This document shows, piece after piece, positions 23,601-36,520 of a stretch of DNA of 64,000 nt. The notes under the pieces are model-generated. The model searched no databases, had not been told where the DNA came from, and worked only from the letters and a program-made list of their open reading frames with translations. The position numbers were made by a program, and so were the translations under genes. Origin of the DNA: Lagopus muta (Eukaryota; Chordata; Aves; Galliformes; Phasianidae); the NCBI RefSeq assembly GCF_023343835.1, contig NC_064442.1:17842501-17906500 (forward strand), in the 5' to 3' direction. The stretch's first letter is position 1. Every line of letters starts with the position of its first letter.

Positions 23601-26083
23601 ATTGTGCTCAGAGAGAGGAAAAAAAGCAGACCTGCAGAACACTTTGTTCCAGCCACAGCCCAGTGCTGCAAGTCCAAGCCCCTAGGACTGCAAAATCACT
23701 TAAAGCCAGGCAGCTCCCGACACCGATGCTATTTCTTTGTCTCCACATCAGAGCTCTGGATTGTGCCACTGAAGCCAGCAGCCTTTTTTCTGCTGATAGC
23801 ACACAATGTCACCTCACCTATCTCTCACTAAGGCAATCGGACATCCAAGAGCCACGGGGGGAAACAGCAAAGCAGTTTTGCCACCCGCAGCGAGGTCAGG
23901 GCTCACTCCACATTGGGTGGGGGTGTCAACAAGGGCAGCAATGCAGGGGCTGAGAGATGAAAGGGGGGCAGTGGGAGAAGCTGCTGCCACTGTCTCCCTC
24001 CTCTCCTCCGGGGCTGCAGCCTGAGGAGGGATGCTGCACACTTACCTTCCCCTCCTGGAGGGAATTTCTCCATTCTCCTGCAGTGCTGTAAGATCTCTAG
24101 GTGTCTTTGAAGCTGTTACACCTGGTGCTAGCGATGGGCTGCAGCGTGGAAGAAATTTAATGAGGTGAAGAGCCGGCAGCTCCTGCACAGCCCAGGGCTG
24201 TGGCTGCATGCTGCACCACAAGCCTGACCATCGCTCCATTCCTCTCCATCCAGAGCTGGAAACAAAACCCTGCGAGCACATCACTGCGAGGCACTGCTCC
24301 GTGTGCTGACCTGCAGGTTACTCACACTGCAGAAGCTGCATTTGCCTTTTGCTGTGCTCGAAATCATAGAAAGGCCTTGGTTGAAAAGGATCACAATGAT
24401 CATCTAGTTTCAACCCCCCTGCTATGTGCAGGGTCACCAACTATCAGACCAGGCTGCCCAGAGCCACATCCAGCCACTGGAGCACCAGGAAAGTTGAGGA
24501 GGGCTGAGTGCTGCCTGCTACACCCCCCCCCCCCATTCACCCCTTCACTCACATCTCAGCCTCAGCCCAAGCAGAACTCACTTCTCAAAGGGCAGGGGTC
24601 ACGCTGGGCAATGCAGGCTGTGCAGTAGGACATAGGACAGCCTCGTGATGAGCCTGCCTGCACGACTCCCTCCCTGCAATTATGGCTTTTTCTCAAAAAA
24701 TCAAATCAGGAAAGAGATAAGCACAAGCTGATCCCCCTCTCAGCGATGCATCCTAGCACTAATTGGCTTTGGTGCTTCTCAGTGACAGATCCTCGCTGTT
24801 TAATGTTAAGAAAAGCCACCATCTGACACAGATGCACTGAAAGGCCAAATGACTGTACCGCATGTGTGCACTGAGCACACAGAACGGGTGGAAATACAAC
24901 AACTCAAGCCTGCTCCTCCTGCTCAGTGCAGGTCTATTCCAGGACACGCGCTGCCATCACACCACGCACCAGCAGCACAACTTTCTCTCTTCCTTTAAAT
25001 AGGAAAGGGGAAGCGTCTACCCTGAAAAGCACGACCCCATCCCACACCTTCCTTCTCACTGTTGCACCAATATCTGAGCTGTTTCATTTGCCAGGGGATA
25101 AAGTTAGTAACGCATCATTAATTTTATAATAGCAACTCTCAGCCATTCTCCTTGCCAACCCTCGGCTTGGCAGCATGCTACTCCGGTCACACAGCCATCA
25201 CCCTTCCCTCTGCTGCTGTCCCTCATCTCCAAGCAGCGAGGGGCCCAAAGAACAACAGATGGTGCGGAATAAAGCAGGGAAATTCACGTCCTCTGAAGTT
25301 GTCGGCACAGAGGAGCTGTTGTACTGCAGAGCAGCGCGGGATCTGCAGCTCGGTGGAGCCCCGGGGTTACACAAACACTTTAACCACTGGGGTCTTTTGT
25401 TAATGGAGGGGATGCTTCAAAGAAGCATGGGAAGGCACGTGATAGAACCAGTAAGCCTTACTCCACTCTTCCCAACCCACGGATGTCAGGCTGAGCTTTC
25501 CACGCCAGCCTCCTCCTCCAGAGCAGCCCTTTGTTCAGTTTCTGCTCAGATTCTGTCTGCCAAACCCCGGGCCACTGCAGCAGCGCGCATTTCCCTCGGA
25601 GAACAGTTACGCCGTACAAATATTGAGGCTGAGAAGCCATGTGCAGATAAGTACATCAGGTTCATTAGCAAATTAACTGCTTTATGCAAATGCACTTCTG
25701 CATTTCTCCCCGTGAGTTACGGCATACTGTTTCAGGAGGCAGCTTGTTGGGTTAACACAGCCACATCGGTGGAAGACGCTTTCAGAACGCAAAAAAAATT
25801 TGGAAGGAAGAAGGCTCTAAAAATTCAATGAGAGCTATCAAGGTCACCAGAAGCCTCTCCGGAGATCACAGAGCTTGGGCTCGATTTAATGAGAGCCACA
25901 AAGTCTCCTTGAAGAGACAGAAGAAATAAGAGAGGGGTAAGGCAGCAGTGCGGGGAGCAGCCCGTACTCACCTCGGGGACTGACGACGATCCTGGGGTTC
26001 ACCTTGGAGCGCCCTGCTGCCCGCACAGCCAGCTGGCAGGCACCCAGGGCCACCAGGAGGGCGAGCAGGGACCTGCTGCCCAT
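5246..26083 (-). CDS. SEMA7A: SEMA7A, GPI-anchored semaphorin (14 coding exons)
   Basis: Semaphorin 7A, a GPI-linked cell-surface ligand for plexin C1 and, in mammals, beta1 integrin. Coding exons in order: 26083-25972, 13932-13799, 12927-12877, 12683-12588, 12321-12237, 11710-11600, 10663-10524, 10186-10008, 9802-9694, 8996-8798, 7824-7709, 7135-6984, 6413-6346, 5604-5246. Sum 1911 nt with continuous phase, 636 aa (human 666). All introns are GT-AG. Order: signal peptide (about 1-23), Sema domain (about 40-455), PSI (about 461-492, CESCLLARDPYCGW), C2-type Ig (Cys539/Cys586 plus a local Cys560/Cys569 pair) and a hydrophobic C-terminal tail (about 615-636) for GPI attachment. Several NXS/T sites lie in the Ig domain. 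The human RGD integrin motif reads KED (243-245). Single neighbours on both sides match mammals. Exon 14 acceptor could shift by 3 nt; the rest I regard as firm. Confidence 0.95.
5697..5726. repeat. 15-bp tandem duplication
   Basis: Two perfect head-to-tail copies of GGGGACACATTGCAC in the last intron of SEMA7A, about 90 bp from exon 14. Confidence 0.9.
6346..6413 (-). CDS. SEMA7A: SEMA7A exon 13 (short linker exon)
   Basis: A 68-bp exon with acceptor CACCTGGCAG|GGAG and donor GGAAG|GTATGT. It is the only stretch in the 1.4-kb gap that restores phase between the PSI and Ig exons (2 + 68 leaves 1). It translates to REVRQNLNLEPWQGKC and a charged tail, aligning with human SVLQSINPAEPHKEC. Too short to be found as a long ORF. 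Confidence 0.87.
6984..7135 (-). CDS. SEMA7A: SEMA7A exon 12 (PSI domain)
   Basis: Encodes the end of the Sema propeller (AMLYVGSSRRVVEVPMD) and most of the cysteine-rich plexin-semaphorin-integrin domain (CESCLLARDPYCGWADGRC). Acceptor CCCACAG, donor CCG|GTACGT, phase 2. Confidence 0.94.
10524..10663 (-). CDS. SEMA7A: SEMA7A exon 7 (Sema domain, integrin-motif junction)
   Basis: Encodes the conserved block DKIYYFFREDNPDK and ends at SRVAQLCK. The donor that keeps frame is AAG|GTACCA, which departs from consensus at +4 and +5. Six bases upstream lies TGT|GTAAGG; using it would create TGA at the junction with exon 8. The junction residues Lys-Glu-Asp replace human Arg-Gly-Asp. Confidence 0.9.
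16651..16800 (-). mobile_element. CR1 LINE fragment (3' end)
   Basis: Reverse-complement CR1 tail: AGAATCACAGGACATCCTGA, then GTTGGAAGGGACCC, ATCATGCAGACCAACCCC and a GGCTCCACACAGGACCACC block. No ORF remains. A 5'-truncated dead copy, as is usual for CR1. Confidence 0.82.
19283..19552 (+). mobile_element. CR1 LINE fragment (3' end)
   Basis: Sense-oriented CR1 3' region: AACAAGGGGGAACAGC, GAAGAAATTCTTTCTTCAGA, GAGGTGCTGGCAATGCTGCC, GGAGTTGGAACCAAACGGTC and a terminal ACGATTCTATGAG tail. 5'-truncated, with no coding capacity. Confidence 0.87.
22928..23192. repeat. perfect 19-bp minisatellite (VNTR)
   Basis: Nearly 14 tandem copies of CCTCTGCCACAGTCCCCAT without a single mismatch by eye, in SEMA7A intron 1. 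The last copy runs into unique CCTTCTCAGG. Perfect identity points to recent expansion or ongoing homogenisation, so copy number is probably polymorphic. The 57-bp (3 x 19) coding period keeps frames open on both strands. Confidence 0.96.
24361..24495 (-). mobile_element. CR1 LINE fragment (3' end)
   Basis: Reverse-oriented CR1 tail: AATCATAGAAAGGCCTTGG, AAAAGGATCACAATGATCAT, GTTTCAACCCCCCTGC and CCAGGCTGCCCAGAGCC. No ORF; truncated. Confidence 0.82.
25972..26083 (-). CDS. SEMA7A: SEMA7A exon 1 (signal peptide)
   Basis: Starts ATG at 26083 and encodes a classical secretion signal (MGSRSLLALLVALGACQLAV) and the first mature residues. It ends CCCCGAG|GTGAGT with one base carried into exon 2. 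It is much shorter than the proline-rich human N-terminus, which accounts for much of the length difference. The next exon is 12 kb away. Confidence 0.93.
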
Positions 26084-26162
26084 TGCCGGTGCTGCAGAGA
26101 GCCCAGATCCTCAGCCAGTGCGGCTGGCAGCCGCATTGCTTGCCTTATACACAGGGCCAATA
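26084..26162 (-). promoter_or_regulatory. SEMA7A: SEMA7A core promoter (TATA and CCAAT-type)
   Basis: On the minus strand GTATAAGG (26144-26151) sits about 60 bp upstream of the ATG. An inverted CCAAT box (ATTGG, 26157-26161) lies immediately upstream, closer to the TATA box than usual. A TATA at this distance predicts a start near 26117 and a 5'UTR of about 30-35 nt. The region is not strongly CpG-rich, unlike the UBL7 and actin/ARID3B promoters, suggesting a regulated rather than housekeeping gene. Confidence 0.55.
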
Positions 26163-26791
26163 AGAAGTGAAGGCGGGGTCTTCTCAACGACACTCCCATT
26201 TTTATTTTTTTTTTCCTCCCTTCTCCTTTTTCCTCCATTCCAACTTCTCCAAATGAAAGGTAGGCATCTGATGGCTTCATTCATCTCCATGCAAAACGCT
26301 GGCCCGAGGCTCGCAGTGAACCTGCTGAAGGATGAAGGAGGAACGCTGTGCCTGATGTAAATCAAAATGAAAATGCGTCTGCTTGTCCAAAAACACAAGC
26401 AGACCAAGGAGGGCAAAGACTTCTCAGCAGCACTTCTTGCTCTCATGGAAGCTGCACTCTGCCAACCACAGCAAGAGCAGCGCACTGCAGAGCTCTGCCA
26501 TTGGGAGACACAGCAAGGCTGCAGCAAACGTTATATGCCCGCCTCACAGGGACATCACAGCAAAGGGGCCACTTCTAATCATACACCAAGTGACCAGACA
26601 AAGAGTCTGGTGCTCTTCCTGACACAGATTCCTGAGGTATGACAGCTCAAGTTTGCTTAGTCTTACTCGCCAGACCAGTCTGACTGTCATTCGCAATCAT
26701 ATGGGTAAGAATGCAATCAGAGCTAAGCTTATAACATCCACTCAGAGCTATGGTTGCACCCTGAGACACACACACATCTCATGCAAGGCAG

Positions 26792-26835
26792 GGATGCTAC
26801 GCAAACCCACCCCGGATGCTAAGCAAACCCACCCC
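26792..26835. repeat. 22-bp tandem duplication
   Basis: Two copies of GGATGCTAMGCAAACCCACC followed by CC, differing at one base, about 0.7 kb upstream of SEMA7A. Confidence 0.88.
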
Positions 26836-29800
26836 ACAGGGCTGTGGCACGATGCTCACGAAGTCACTTTGCTTCAACACAGCCCTGCTCTCCATCGGGG
26901 GAGGCCAGGAAGGGCTGGAGCCTTTGTGAAGCGCTGTGAGGTTTGTTAATGAGAAGAGCAGGGAATCACACGCAAGGAAAAGCGAGGTCGGACGTGAGCA
27001 GAATAGGAGAGCCGCATCGGGAGCTCACAAGGACAAGAGGGGCAGCTGCGCTCTTCAAAGTTAGCATTGAAGCCCCACAGAGATGAAGCAGCACTGGAGG
27101 AAGCAAAATATATATATATATTAATGAGTGGACCGCTCGTGAATGTTAAGGAGCTGCAGGAATTCCCCATCAACCCCGAGCACGGGGTTTCATCTCTCTC
27201 TGTCACCAAAGACGTGCTTGGGTAATGACTGGGTGACATACAGATCATCTCTGGTTTCTCCATTTCAGACACGGGGATTCCTGCTCTTTTTGGATCACTG
27301 CTCACCTCAATGCAGCCACTGCTTCCCCACAGAGGTGATTATTTCCCTGCCTGCACCCGTGACCTCAGTAACCCTGTAAATCATTTGCCTTCGGGCGGCA
27401 TAGATCAGAGAAGAATGTGTAGTCCATTAAAGCCCTTTCACACAGCCAGGAGTGAAAAAGAAACATCGGGGCATCGTTCCTCAGCCAACAACCAAAGCCA
27501 TGCTACCCATGTGAACTCCTTAATAAGCAGAGATGCAGCATTGTGCACCTGCCCCAAATTTAGGCTACCCTATTAAAGTTGCATATGTTATTATCTGCTT
27601 TGTCTTTTACAGTCTCACACAGCTGGTGGGCTGGGAAACTGGTGCTGAGCTCTTGATAAAGTGACCCAGTGGTTCTGATCAGAGATCAACTGGGAGAGCT
27701 TCTGCCTTATTAAAACTGTAATTCCTTCTGTTTTTCTCATCTTCCCTGCTCCTAACACAGCTTACCCTGCACTGTTAGCTTATCTTTATTTCTACCTACA
27801 GCTAAAGACAATGCTTTTGTATGTAACGTTCAGCTTTAAACTCCCTCAGGAGCCTGGAAGCATTCAGTTCAGGGTCCCACTCCATTTCCTGCCCTGTGAA
27901 CACGATCATGCTGTAGTCCTGATGCTACTGCACCCATGCTATGCAGGAGACTCAGCAGACAGTTTGCAGAGCATTACTCTCCCAAGCACCCCTGTACTGT
28001 ACCTCTTCCACCAGGGTTTCCTGCCTGGAGATGGGAGAAGGCTGAAAAACCCCAAATAAAAGGACCCTGGGGGTAGACTCCACCAGTTCCAAATGCTTAG
28101 CTGACAGTGCCAGCAGTCAGCACTGCCGTGCACCTGGGCTCCAGGAGATCACACACCATTAAATAAAGAGTGCTGAGAGGCCTCTGCAGGTCAGCTCATC
28201 AAAGGAGCCCACAGCAAAGGAGAAAAGTGGTGGAACATAAGCATGCTGTGTGCTTAATGTTCAACAAGGAGCAGCCAAGCTTGAAGATGTACAAGAAGGA
28301 TTGCAAAGCTGACTTTAAGGTTGTTCCAGGTCTGCATCAGTTTGCAAGGAGTGCTGAGCACGGAGCTGTGCCCTGAATACAGCCACAACTGCTCTGTGTT
28401 AAACATGCGTGCACACATCCCAAAGCAGACAAGCATCTCTGCACATTTGTTTATGTGGGACCTTCTCTAAACCAGCTCAGCCACACGCTGCCTCCAGAAT
28501 GCATAAACAAGAGATCAGATTCCAGGTACACGCTCCTTCCCCACAGCTCCCTCCTATTCTGCCAGATCACAGCGCTCAGATCCTAAATAGATCAGAAGGG
28601 AGCTTCCCTGAAGAACCCTGTGACAACCAGAAAGCAGGTTTTCCTCAGCAGGATCAATTTTATTCAGTACCTGAGATAGGATGCCTGGGCCACAAGCATC
28701 CAAGCAATCTGTTATGAAACCTCCCAGTTTTAGTTGGCATCTCATCAGGCCCATTAGAGGAGGAGGTATGCTGGAACACTATGCACAAGAACTCAATAAT
28801 AGTCTTCAGCATGACCCCACAAACAGACTCTAGGTGGAGTGGGTTAGGATGCAGACAATACCTTCCACAGAAAATCTTGCAATCGTGTGAGAAACCAGTG
28901 TAAGCATTACTTGAACACTCTCATCCTTGTGAAAGATATGTAAGATCTTCTCTCTGCTGCGTCACCTCTTCTAGAAGCCTAACAGCTGCATCTCTATCTC
29001 TGGCAGTTATCAGCCATGGCACCTTCAGAAAAGTACAAAGAAGGACCTTTTTGAACGTGGCACAAAGGGCTGAGGATGCTCACCAGGACTGTCAGTGCAC
29101 GTGCATTTCCACAACCCCTCCCTGGATGACAGCCTGTGTGTTTTGGCACAGAGACCCTGCTGCAAAACAGACTGACAGCCCACGACATTGGGACACAACG
29201 TAAATTACCACTGTGGAACCTTGGAAGGCCAGAGCTGCTCTTTCTTACCTTCTGCATTTTTCCTTTGGGAGCAGGTAGTCATAAGCATGGAATTTGAGAT
29301 GACAGAAACAGGGAGCAGTGCTGATCTACGTATCTTTCAGTTCTCAGACCAACCGAGGTTGAAAGGAAGCAATTAATCGCTTCACAGTAAGCTGCCACCT
29401 TCCAATTTCAATACATTCTCCCCCCCCACCCTCACATTCATTGCAATGTGGTGGTCACCAATGGGGCAACCTTCTAAAGCTGCAGCCCTGACAAGGCTGC
29501 CATCGCTTCACCCTCTCAGGCACACTGCTTTCACAACAAGCCCACCCCCATCAGCTCATTAAGCTGGCCCAGATCAGGGGGCTGATCAGCTGGTAAACCC
29601 CCTGCTCTCAGTTAAAGAGAAGCTCTCACATGCCAAATGCCACCCCTCAGGACTTTGAAATCAGCCAGAGAAGCAATTGTGTTCCCCAGGACATTTTTAC
29701 TATACCTACTTCCTTTACTTGCCAAGGGAAGCTTGCAGCACAGCAGTGCCCCTTTGCTGGGATGTGCCTTCCCTTTTGCAGCACAGGTTTCCTTGCTGAG

Positions 29801-30111
29801 GAAATCCCAGTGGCTCACCTCGGCAGAACACCCCATGCCAAATGCTTCGTGATGCTGTTTGCTGATCCCAAGGTCCTGCCTCAGCTAACCCCAAAGCACA
29901 GCTCGGTCTGAAAGGCACACGCTTGTCAGGCAGCTGTGTTATAACTGAATGGCAGCCACATCAACAAGCAGTGCTGTTGATAAGCAGCACAGTAAGCAGT
30001 CGCTGACAGGGCAAAAAAGGAAACAGGATGAGATACACATCTCATGCACAGATTACCAAGATTGTCCATACCCCTCAGACATGGATTTCAGCAATTAATA
30101 AAACCCTCAAG

Positions 30112-30575
30112 AGTGATTCAGTTGGAAGGCATCTTCAAAGATGAAATCCAACAGCCTAACTTTTGGGCTAACCAAAAGTTAAAATATATTATTGAGGGCA
30201 TCACCCTCTTGAACCTGACAGGCACAGGGCATCAACCACCTCCCTAGGATGCCTGTTCCAGTGTTTCACAGCCCACATGGTCAAGAAATCTCTCTTAATG
30301 CCCAGTCTGAACCTCCCCAGTGCAGCTGTGTGCCATTCTTACACACACGGTGACCTCACCACTTATATCCCCTTCTAAGGAATATGAAGAGGACAAAGAG
30401 GTCACCTCTAAGCCTCTTTTTCTCCAAACCAGGCAATCTAGGTGCCCTCAGGCCCTACCCACATCCTTCTACCCGCTGTGTTGCCCTCCTCTGGATGCTC
30501 TCAAGTATCTCAACATCCTCTTTACATTGTGAAGCACAGAACTGTACACAATACGCAAGGTGAGGTCACACTAAA
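30112..30575 (-). mobile_element. CR1 LINE fragment, old
   Basis: Reverse-oriented CR1 of about 460 bp: GATTCAGTTGGAAGGCATC at one end, then CCACCTCCCTAGGATGCC, GTTCCAGTGTTTCACAGCCC, AAGAAATCTCTCTTAATGCC, CTCTTTTTCTCCAAACCAGG and GTTGCCCTCCTCTGGATGC. The longest CR1 piece in the window, well diverged, with no intact reading frame. Confidence 0.88.
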
Positions 30576-33500
30576 CATCAAACATAGGAGAGTCACCTCT
30601 TTTGACACAATGCGCAGCCCTTCCCATTTGGAAGGAAATGCAAACAAAATAAGTTGCTTCGTTGAGGTTGCTCTGCTTCCACCATAAAAGCAGCACATTG
30701 AAATATTAATAGCACACAGTGCATCAGCTCTGCCTTCTCAGAAGGGCCTCGATAGCCACACTGCTTGGCTTACCTGGAACTCTTGGTGTTTCTGTTCCTG
30801 AACACCATGCTCTGCTTCCCGGCACGGCCTGGATTTCTGCTCAGTGGTGCCACTCATCTCCTGCAGGAATGGCTGTGTTTCAGCAGTTGGCAAGCAATTC
30901 CCAGTCCTGCTTTGAAAGGGTCACTCGACACCCTATATATAAACTTACCAGAGAGCTTTATCAGCCCTGTTAAACCCACAACATCCTCTACTTACGAATA
31001 GAAGTTAAGTTTCCTGCCTTGCAATCTGCTCTCCCAGCCCCTGCCATAATATGCTTTTAAGCCTACATTTTTCATTTATACATGGGGAAATCAGTGTAAA
31101 TTCACCTGGCCTTCAAGAAATCACTTCAAACTACAGCTGGAAAAACACCAACAGTGTTGACTAGGAATGCAGGAAATGCGGAGGCTGCTTAGAAAAGCAC
31201 ACTGCTTCTAAGAGATGAAGTTGACCTTCTGGTGTTCAAGTACTTCTAAACACTGATTTCTGCCTTGCCAGAGTTGGAAAGATCTCTAAGATGTTCTATT
31301 GCCTGATTCTCCTTCCTATCTTGGCCCAGGGCTGTCTAGCAGAGGCCAAGTGACGCAGAAGGTAAGTGTCAGCTCTAAATTCAGAGCCTGTCTGATGGCA
31401 CGAAGGCTCTGTTTCCCCAGACATAGGAAATCTGCCATCCCTTCCAGCAGGAGAGTGGGAGCAGCTTGGGATCCCACCACATGCTTGACCTGCCTGACTT
31501 GCCAAAAGCGACCCGTCAAAATCTGTCAAAGGGAAAAGTGCCTCTTGTCTTCCTGCTTCCCATCTGCCCCACCTCATAGACTATTTTATCACCTGCATCC
31601 TGGTTATTGCATCCCCACCACGTTTCCACCCAACTCATTTGGGAAAAGCAACTGCAGGAAGTTGTAAGCAGCACCAAGTCACAGACATTGGGGAGGAAGG
31701 AAGGGAAGAGCAAGAAAATGAGGTGGAGGAAGAATAAACGGACGTGAATCGCCCAGCCAGACAGCAGCTGACAGGATCCACAGGGTGACTGAGTTAGGCA
31801 CAACTGCATATTCTTTGGGAAGCAATTCTGAAACGTTTCATCACAGGGAGCTGCACCTCAGCAAGGAATACACCAGAGCAGGATGGCCAGCACTCCTCCC
31901 TTCCCTGAAACTGGGCTGTGTGCAAATAACCCAATTAGCACAGAGGTAAACAGTTTGGAGGCTGCTCTGTGGGATGCCAAGGTGACATGCTGAGAGATTA
32001 CAGAGCTCTGCTGTCACTAGCAACAGTTTCTGCTTTGGAGATTAAATACCCATTTTCTTCCTGGCTGCCCAGCTCTCACCTGTTGCCACTCCAGCGATCA
32101 CAGTTTACAAACTAGAATAAAATAAGCCTGGTGGGATCTGTTAACGACTTACACCCCACTTTTGGCTCTGAACCTCCCTGACCCTCAGATCAACTAGAAA
32201 AATCTACTGGCGTGCATCTTTATCCACTCACTCTGCTCTACTGTTAGGGGCCACTGCGGGAGGACTTGGGATTCTGGCACTGACCCTGCAAAGCCCATTT
32301 GATGCTTTTATCAGCCCTGGAGTGGAATCCCACGTCTCTCCAGCTTCTCCCTCAAACTCAATACCTGAGCTAATGCACCCTGTGCAACTTGGTGGATCAT
32401 GCTTTTAAATCAGCAAGGCATTCATTTAAGTAGGAGGGAAAGAGAGGTCTCAAAGTGACTTCAGGAGAACCATTCCATGCACCGGCAGCCTGGAACATCC
32501 AGAAGCCAGCTAGAAAGACCGTGCTCAGAAATACTCCTCAGAAAGCCTTGGCTCATCCTAATAGCAATTTTACCTCACTATTATTCCTGTTAAGGGATTT
32601 TGACGATGTTTGGTTGGAAGTTGTTTGATTTTCCTTTATAAGTTTCCAGGCTCAGTTCAAAAGGACTTGAGCCAAGAAGCTTCAAGCTCAAAACCAATAG
32701 CTCAGTCATTTGTCTTGGCATCAAAGGATGTATCAGGGAACGTTTACCTTCTCCCCTTTGAAATTTCCATTCTGTCTACTGTAGTTTTATTCAAACCAAG
32801 CATTCTTCTAAAGCAGGACTACAACTACTAGTAGTCATAAACTGGAAGAAAACATTAGGAAACGTGCTAAGAAAGGGTTTGACTCCCACCTCTTCACAGG
32901 CACACGGGTCAGCTGTGCCCTGTCACCTGCCCTGACTCTTACCTGATTCCTGACCAGGAGGCCCAGCATCACTAAAACTTTCCTTCCTTGCTGGAAATTC
33001 TGCCTGAGAAAGAAGGAGATTTTGTTATTGCCAAGGAAATCCCAAAGCTTGTGGCAGCCACCACGTCCTGCCTGCCCCTCCGTGTTGAGCTCACCCAGCC
33101 AACACAAAGCTAACTCAAGAAGAAAAGCTACAGCCTATTCCGTATTTCCTGGCTCCTCAGTGTTCCCTGAGAACAAAGCTGAAAACAAGCAGGAAACTAC
33201 CGAGCCCTATACAAATAAAGTCAGGGATATGACAGATAAATTTCCTGCTCCTGTTTATGCATGGAAGCTTATTGCCTGGGTGTTCAAGGTCATTCCCTCC
33301 CTTGAAAGTTGTGCAGGTGCAGCATCCTGGGCACAGCAGCATTGGAGAAACCTGCCCTAAGCAGCATTCACAGCTGGGGTGTCAATGGAGCTGTGGGGGC
33401 AAAGCACACATCCCACACTGGATCTAGGTGCAGGGAGGACAGTGTTCCCCCAGCTCAGCACACGTGTGTACGACAGAGTTCCTTTAGCAGCATAGCCCTG

Positions 33501-36500
33501 CAAGCAGTGGACACTCAGAGCCTGTTTGGACTGGGAGAAACAAGATGTCTTCTGAGATATGGGAGAGCCACGTGGGAGGGCGAGTGGAACTCAGAGCTGG
33601 TTGTATTAAAGCCAGAAAAGCTGAAGAGCTCCAAACTTTGCAGGTTTAATATCTGATCCAACAAACCACCCCAACACCATGTCCACACAGAAACACTGAA
33701 TACCTCAAATGTGCATTTCTGCTCCTGGAAGGGGTCTTGCTGTGTTCACTTCACATGTGGGAAGACTCCAGCATCATTGTGAAAGCAGACGAGGTGAAGT
33801 TGGGCATCACACAGCATGGGGGATAGCAGAAGTCTGGGAGATTCTGTTTTGTCTCCATTTCACCTTCCTGCTGGAAAATTATCCTCCCACAACAGCACTT
33901 GGATCCCCACAGGGACAGTCAGCTCAGGATTGTGTTAGGCAAACAGAAACAAGGCAGGTGGTGGAAAAGCCATCAAGGTGGCCAAAGCAGGGCCAAAGAA
34001 GGGCACATATGGTAAAGAGCTTAGATCCCAACCCCTGCATGTGTGTGTGACACTCCTGCATTGATGGTCAAGAAACAAATCAACAAATCAACAAAGAAAC
34101 AAGTCAACAAATAACAAGATTACCAAAACATGGGAGTATCAACAGCTGCTACTGTTATTGCTGAAAACTCCCACTGTTACTGCTTCCCCTTGTCAGTTCC
34201 ATTAGAAGCAAAGAGGGAACTGAAGCAGGCATTTCTTTGAAGTCAGAAGCAAAAAGTCCCTAAGAAAAGAACCTACGTCAGGAACCACGGCCTGACCTCC
34301 ATCCTTCCTAATGGGTCAGCCAAATGTTTTCAGCAAACACCTTCCATCTGCTCCTGCAGCACAGTCGGGATGATGCTCAGGCCACAGACGCTTGGCTGAT
34401 GAACAGCAGGCGACAAAGGTTAGGTACACAAGCAGGATGCAGACGTGCTGAGCCCCAGCAAAGTGGATGCACCTCTAACCCAAGCACAGATGTGGTGATG
34501 AGAGGTGGTACAGCAGGGAAGGTGTCAGAGCAGTGACATTAAGGCAGGACTCCAGAGATAGCACGTTGCAATTTGCTCCCAAAAAAACAGAATTTGTTGT
34601 GCTCCAACCATGGCAATTCAGTGCCTGAACTAAACTGCTTTCTGAGACGAATGCCAGCATCCTGCACACTTATTCCAGCTCTTCTTTGATACCTGTCTTT
34701 GAATGCAGGCCCCACCAGTGGCTATTAAGAGCCAGGACAGGTTCAGACAAGAGGCTGAGCTTTCCCTGCACACCCCACGGCTTTCATCTCAGAGCAAGGA
34801 GGCAGGAGGTGCTCGGCAATTACAGCAGCCGGGAAGGCAGCGCTCACCTGGCTGCTGTGCAGCTGGTCTCCTCCAAGAGCCTCCTGCATCAAAGTTTCCC
34901 TTCCTCCTCCTCCATCAGCAGCGCTGCAGGGACCAGGCAGAGCCTCTCCCCCCTTCCCCACAGCTCTAAATTTGCCTGCTTGCTGAACACGTCTATTCTA
35001 GGCAAAGACAGGCGAGATGAGGGAAGCGAAGCGCACGCATCAATCGTGTCGAGAACAACATCAGTGCCAAGTTCTTTCTCTGCTATAGCTGCTTCAAAGA
35101 ACGTGTCTGATGTGGTGCTACTCTAAGCCAAGTTACTTAATTTGTGAAAGAAAAAGAAATTCTCTCCACGGAAAGCAACCAGCTCTCTGAGAACACGGGG
35201 AGAAGTAGAAATAGCCCACGTAATGGGGAAAAGAAATATTTAAGACAACACATTAGTCAAAGAGATCAAATCTTTAGAGCAAGGGAAGACAAAAGAAAGA
35301 CCATCTGGGGACACCGATAGCCCCAAGCTGTTCCCAGTCTGAGCTGAGACTTGACAGGGCACAGGCAAGCAGTCCCAAAGCAAACTCTATGCAGGTCTGG
35401 GGGAGCTTTGTGGCTCCCAGCTCCAGCATCACCACGACATCTGTGATACAGCTAATCCTCAGCCTTGGGAGGATTGAGGGCTGACAGCAGGGCTTGTCTC
35501 TGCAGCAGAAAAGGGAGGGAGGGTGCTCTGCATATGCTACCCATTCCTAGCAAAGTAAGGAATGAAGGCAGGAGGGATGGGAATGAAGTAACCAGTTTCT
35601 GTATGTGTAAAATGACAGTCATCATCTGGAATGGGTTTCCAAAACGAAGGCAGTAACCAGGAAGGGTGTATCAAGTTAACAGAGCCATGAGATGTCTGAT
35701 ACTCATCAAATCTTATCCCCTGCATATTGAAAAATAAAAACAGTCTCTCTTCTCCTGGGAGCTGTAATCCTCCAGACAGGATTAAACTCTAGCAGTCAAT
35801 AAGCCATCCTGGCCAGAACAATCCAGCATTTGCTGTGGGATAGCTGAGATCGTATCAGCAGACAACAGTTGTGCTTTGAAAGGAATTAGAGGGGAACACA
35901 GGTAGCCTGAAGGTAAGGGACCATTTTCTGCTCTGAGCTTCCCTAGTGTCACATGGTGGCATTTCAGGCAAACCAGCTCCCATTTTCACGCTCTGTCAGA
36001 CTTGATGGTACATTCAGAGTGAAGCCAGGTCTCCCTCTGTCTCCAATTTGTCTCAGAGCTCCCATCTAATTACAGCGTGCGTTTGATTGCCTTTGTAGGC
36101 AGCTCCTGAGAACTTCAAACATGGCACCCAGAATTAGAAGACACCTTGGAGAAATATTCACTGCCACCCAACAAACCAGCCCCACTGTGTCAGAAACAAC
36201 GTGCCTCTCCCTTTGAGTCACTGGCTGTACCCTGCAATCCTCAGCACCTGCCTCGACCCTGCCATATTTCTGCTGTCACCTTGTGGTGGCCATGAACTCC
36301 TGCACCTTTGCTCTTGCAGCACTGCACCAGCTTTGCCCAAGACAAATGAATACAGAAACATTGTTGCTGAAAAGGAAACGCGATGCTCTTTGGGCCACCT
36401 TCTCAGCAAGCACCTATAGCACAATGAGTTCTTTATAGGCCTAACTAAAGGAGGAAGACTGGGCAGATCAGCTGTGGTCTTCTGGCAGCTCATGGACATA

Positions 36501-36520
36501 GCCAGCATCTTGTTGTGGAA

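Larger units (their letters stand above)
13933..25971 (-). other. SEMA7A: SEMA7A intron 1 (12 kb)
   Basis: Longest intron of the gene. It contains three CR1 fragments (16.65, 19.28 and 24.36 kb), the 19-bp VNTR at 22.93 kb, and otherwise unique sequence. I saw no second gene inside: the open frames have no protein-like composition or splice partners. Confidence 0.6.

Noticed and set aside
31270-31310. Possible CR1 scrap (GAGTTGGAAAGATCTCTAAG)
   Set aside because: Too short and diverged to separate from chance.
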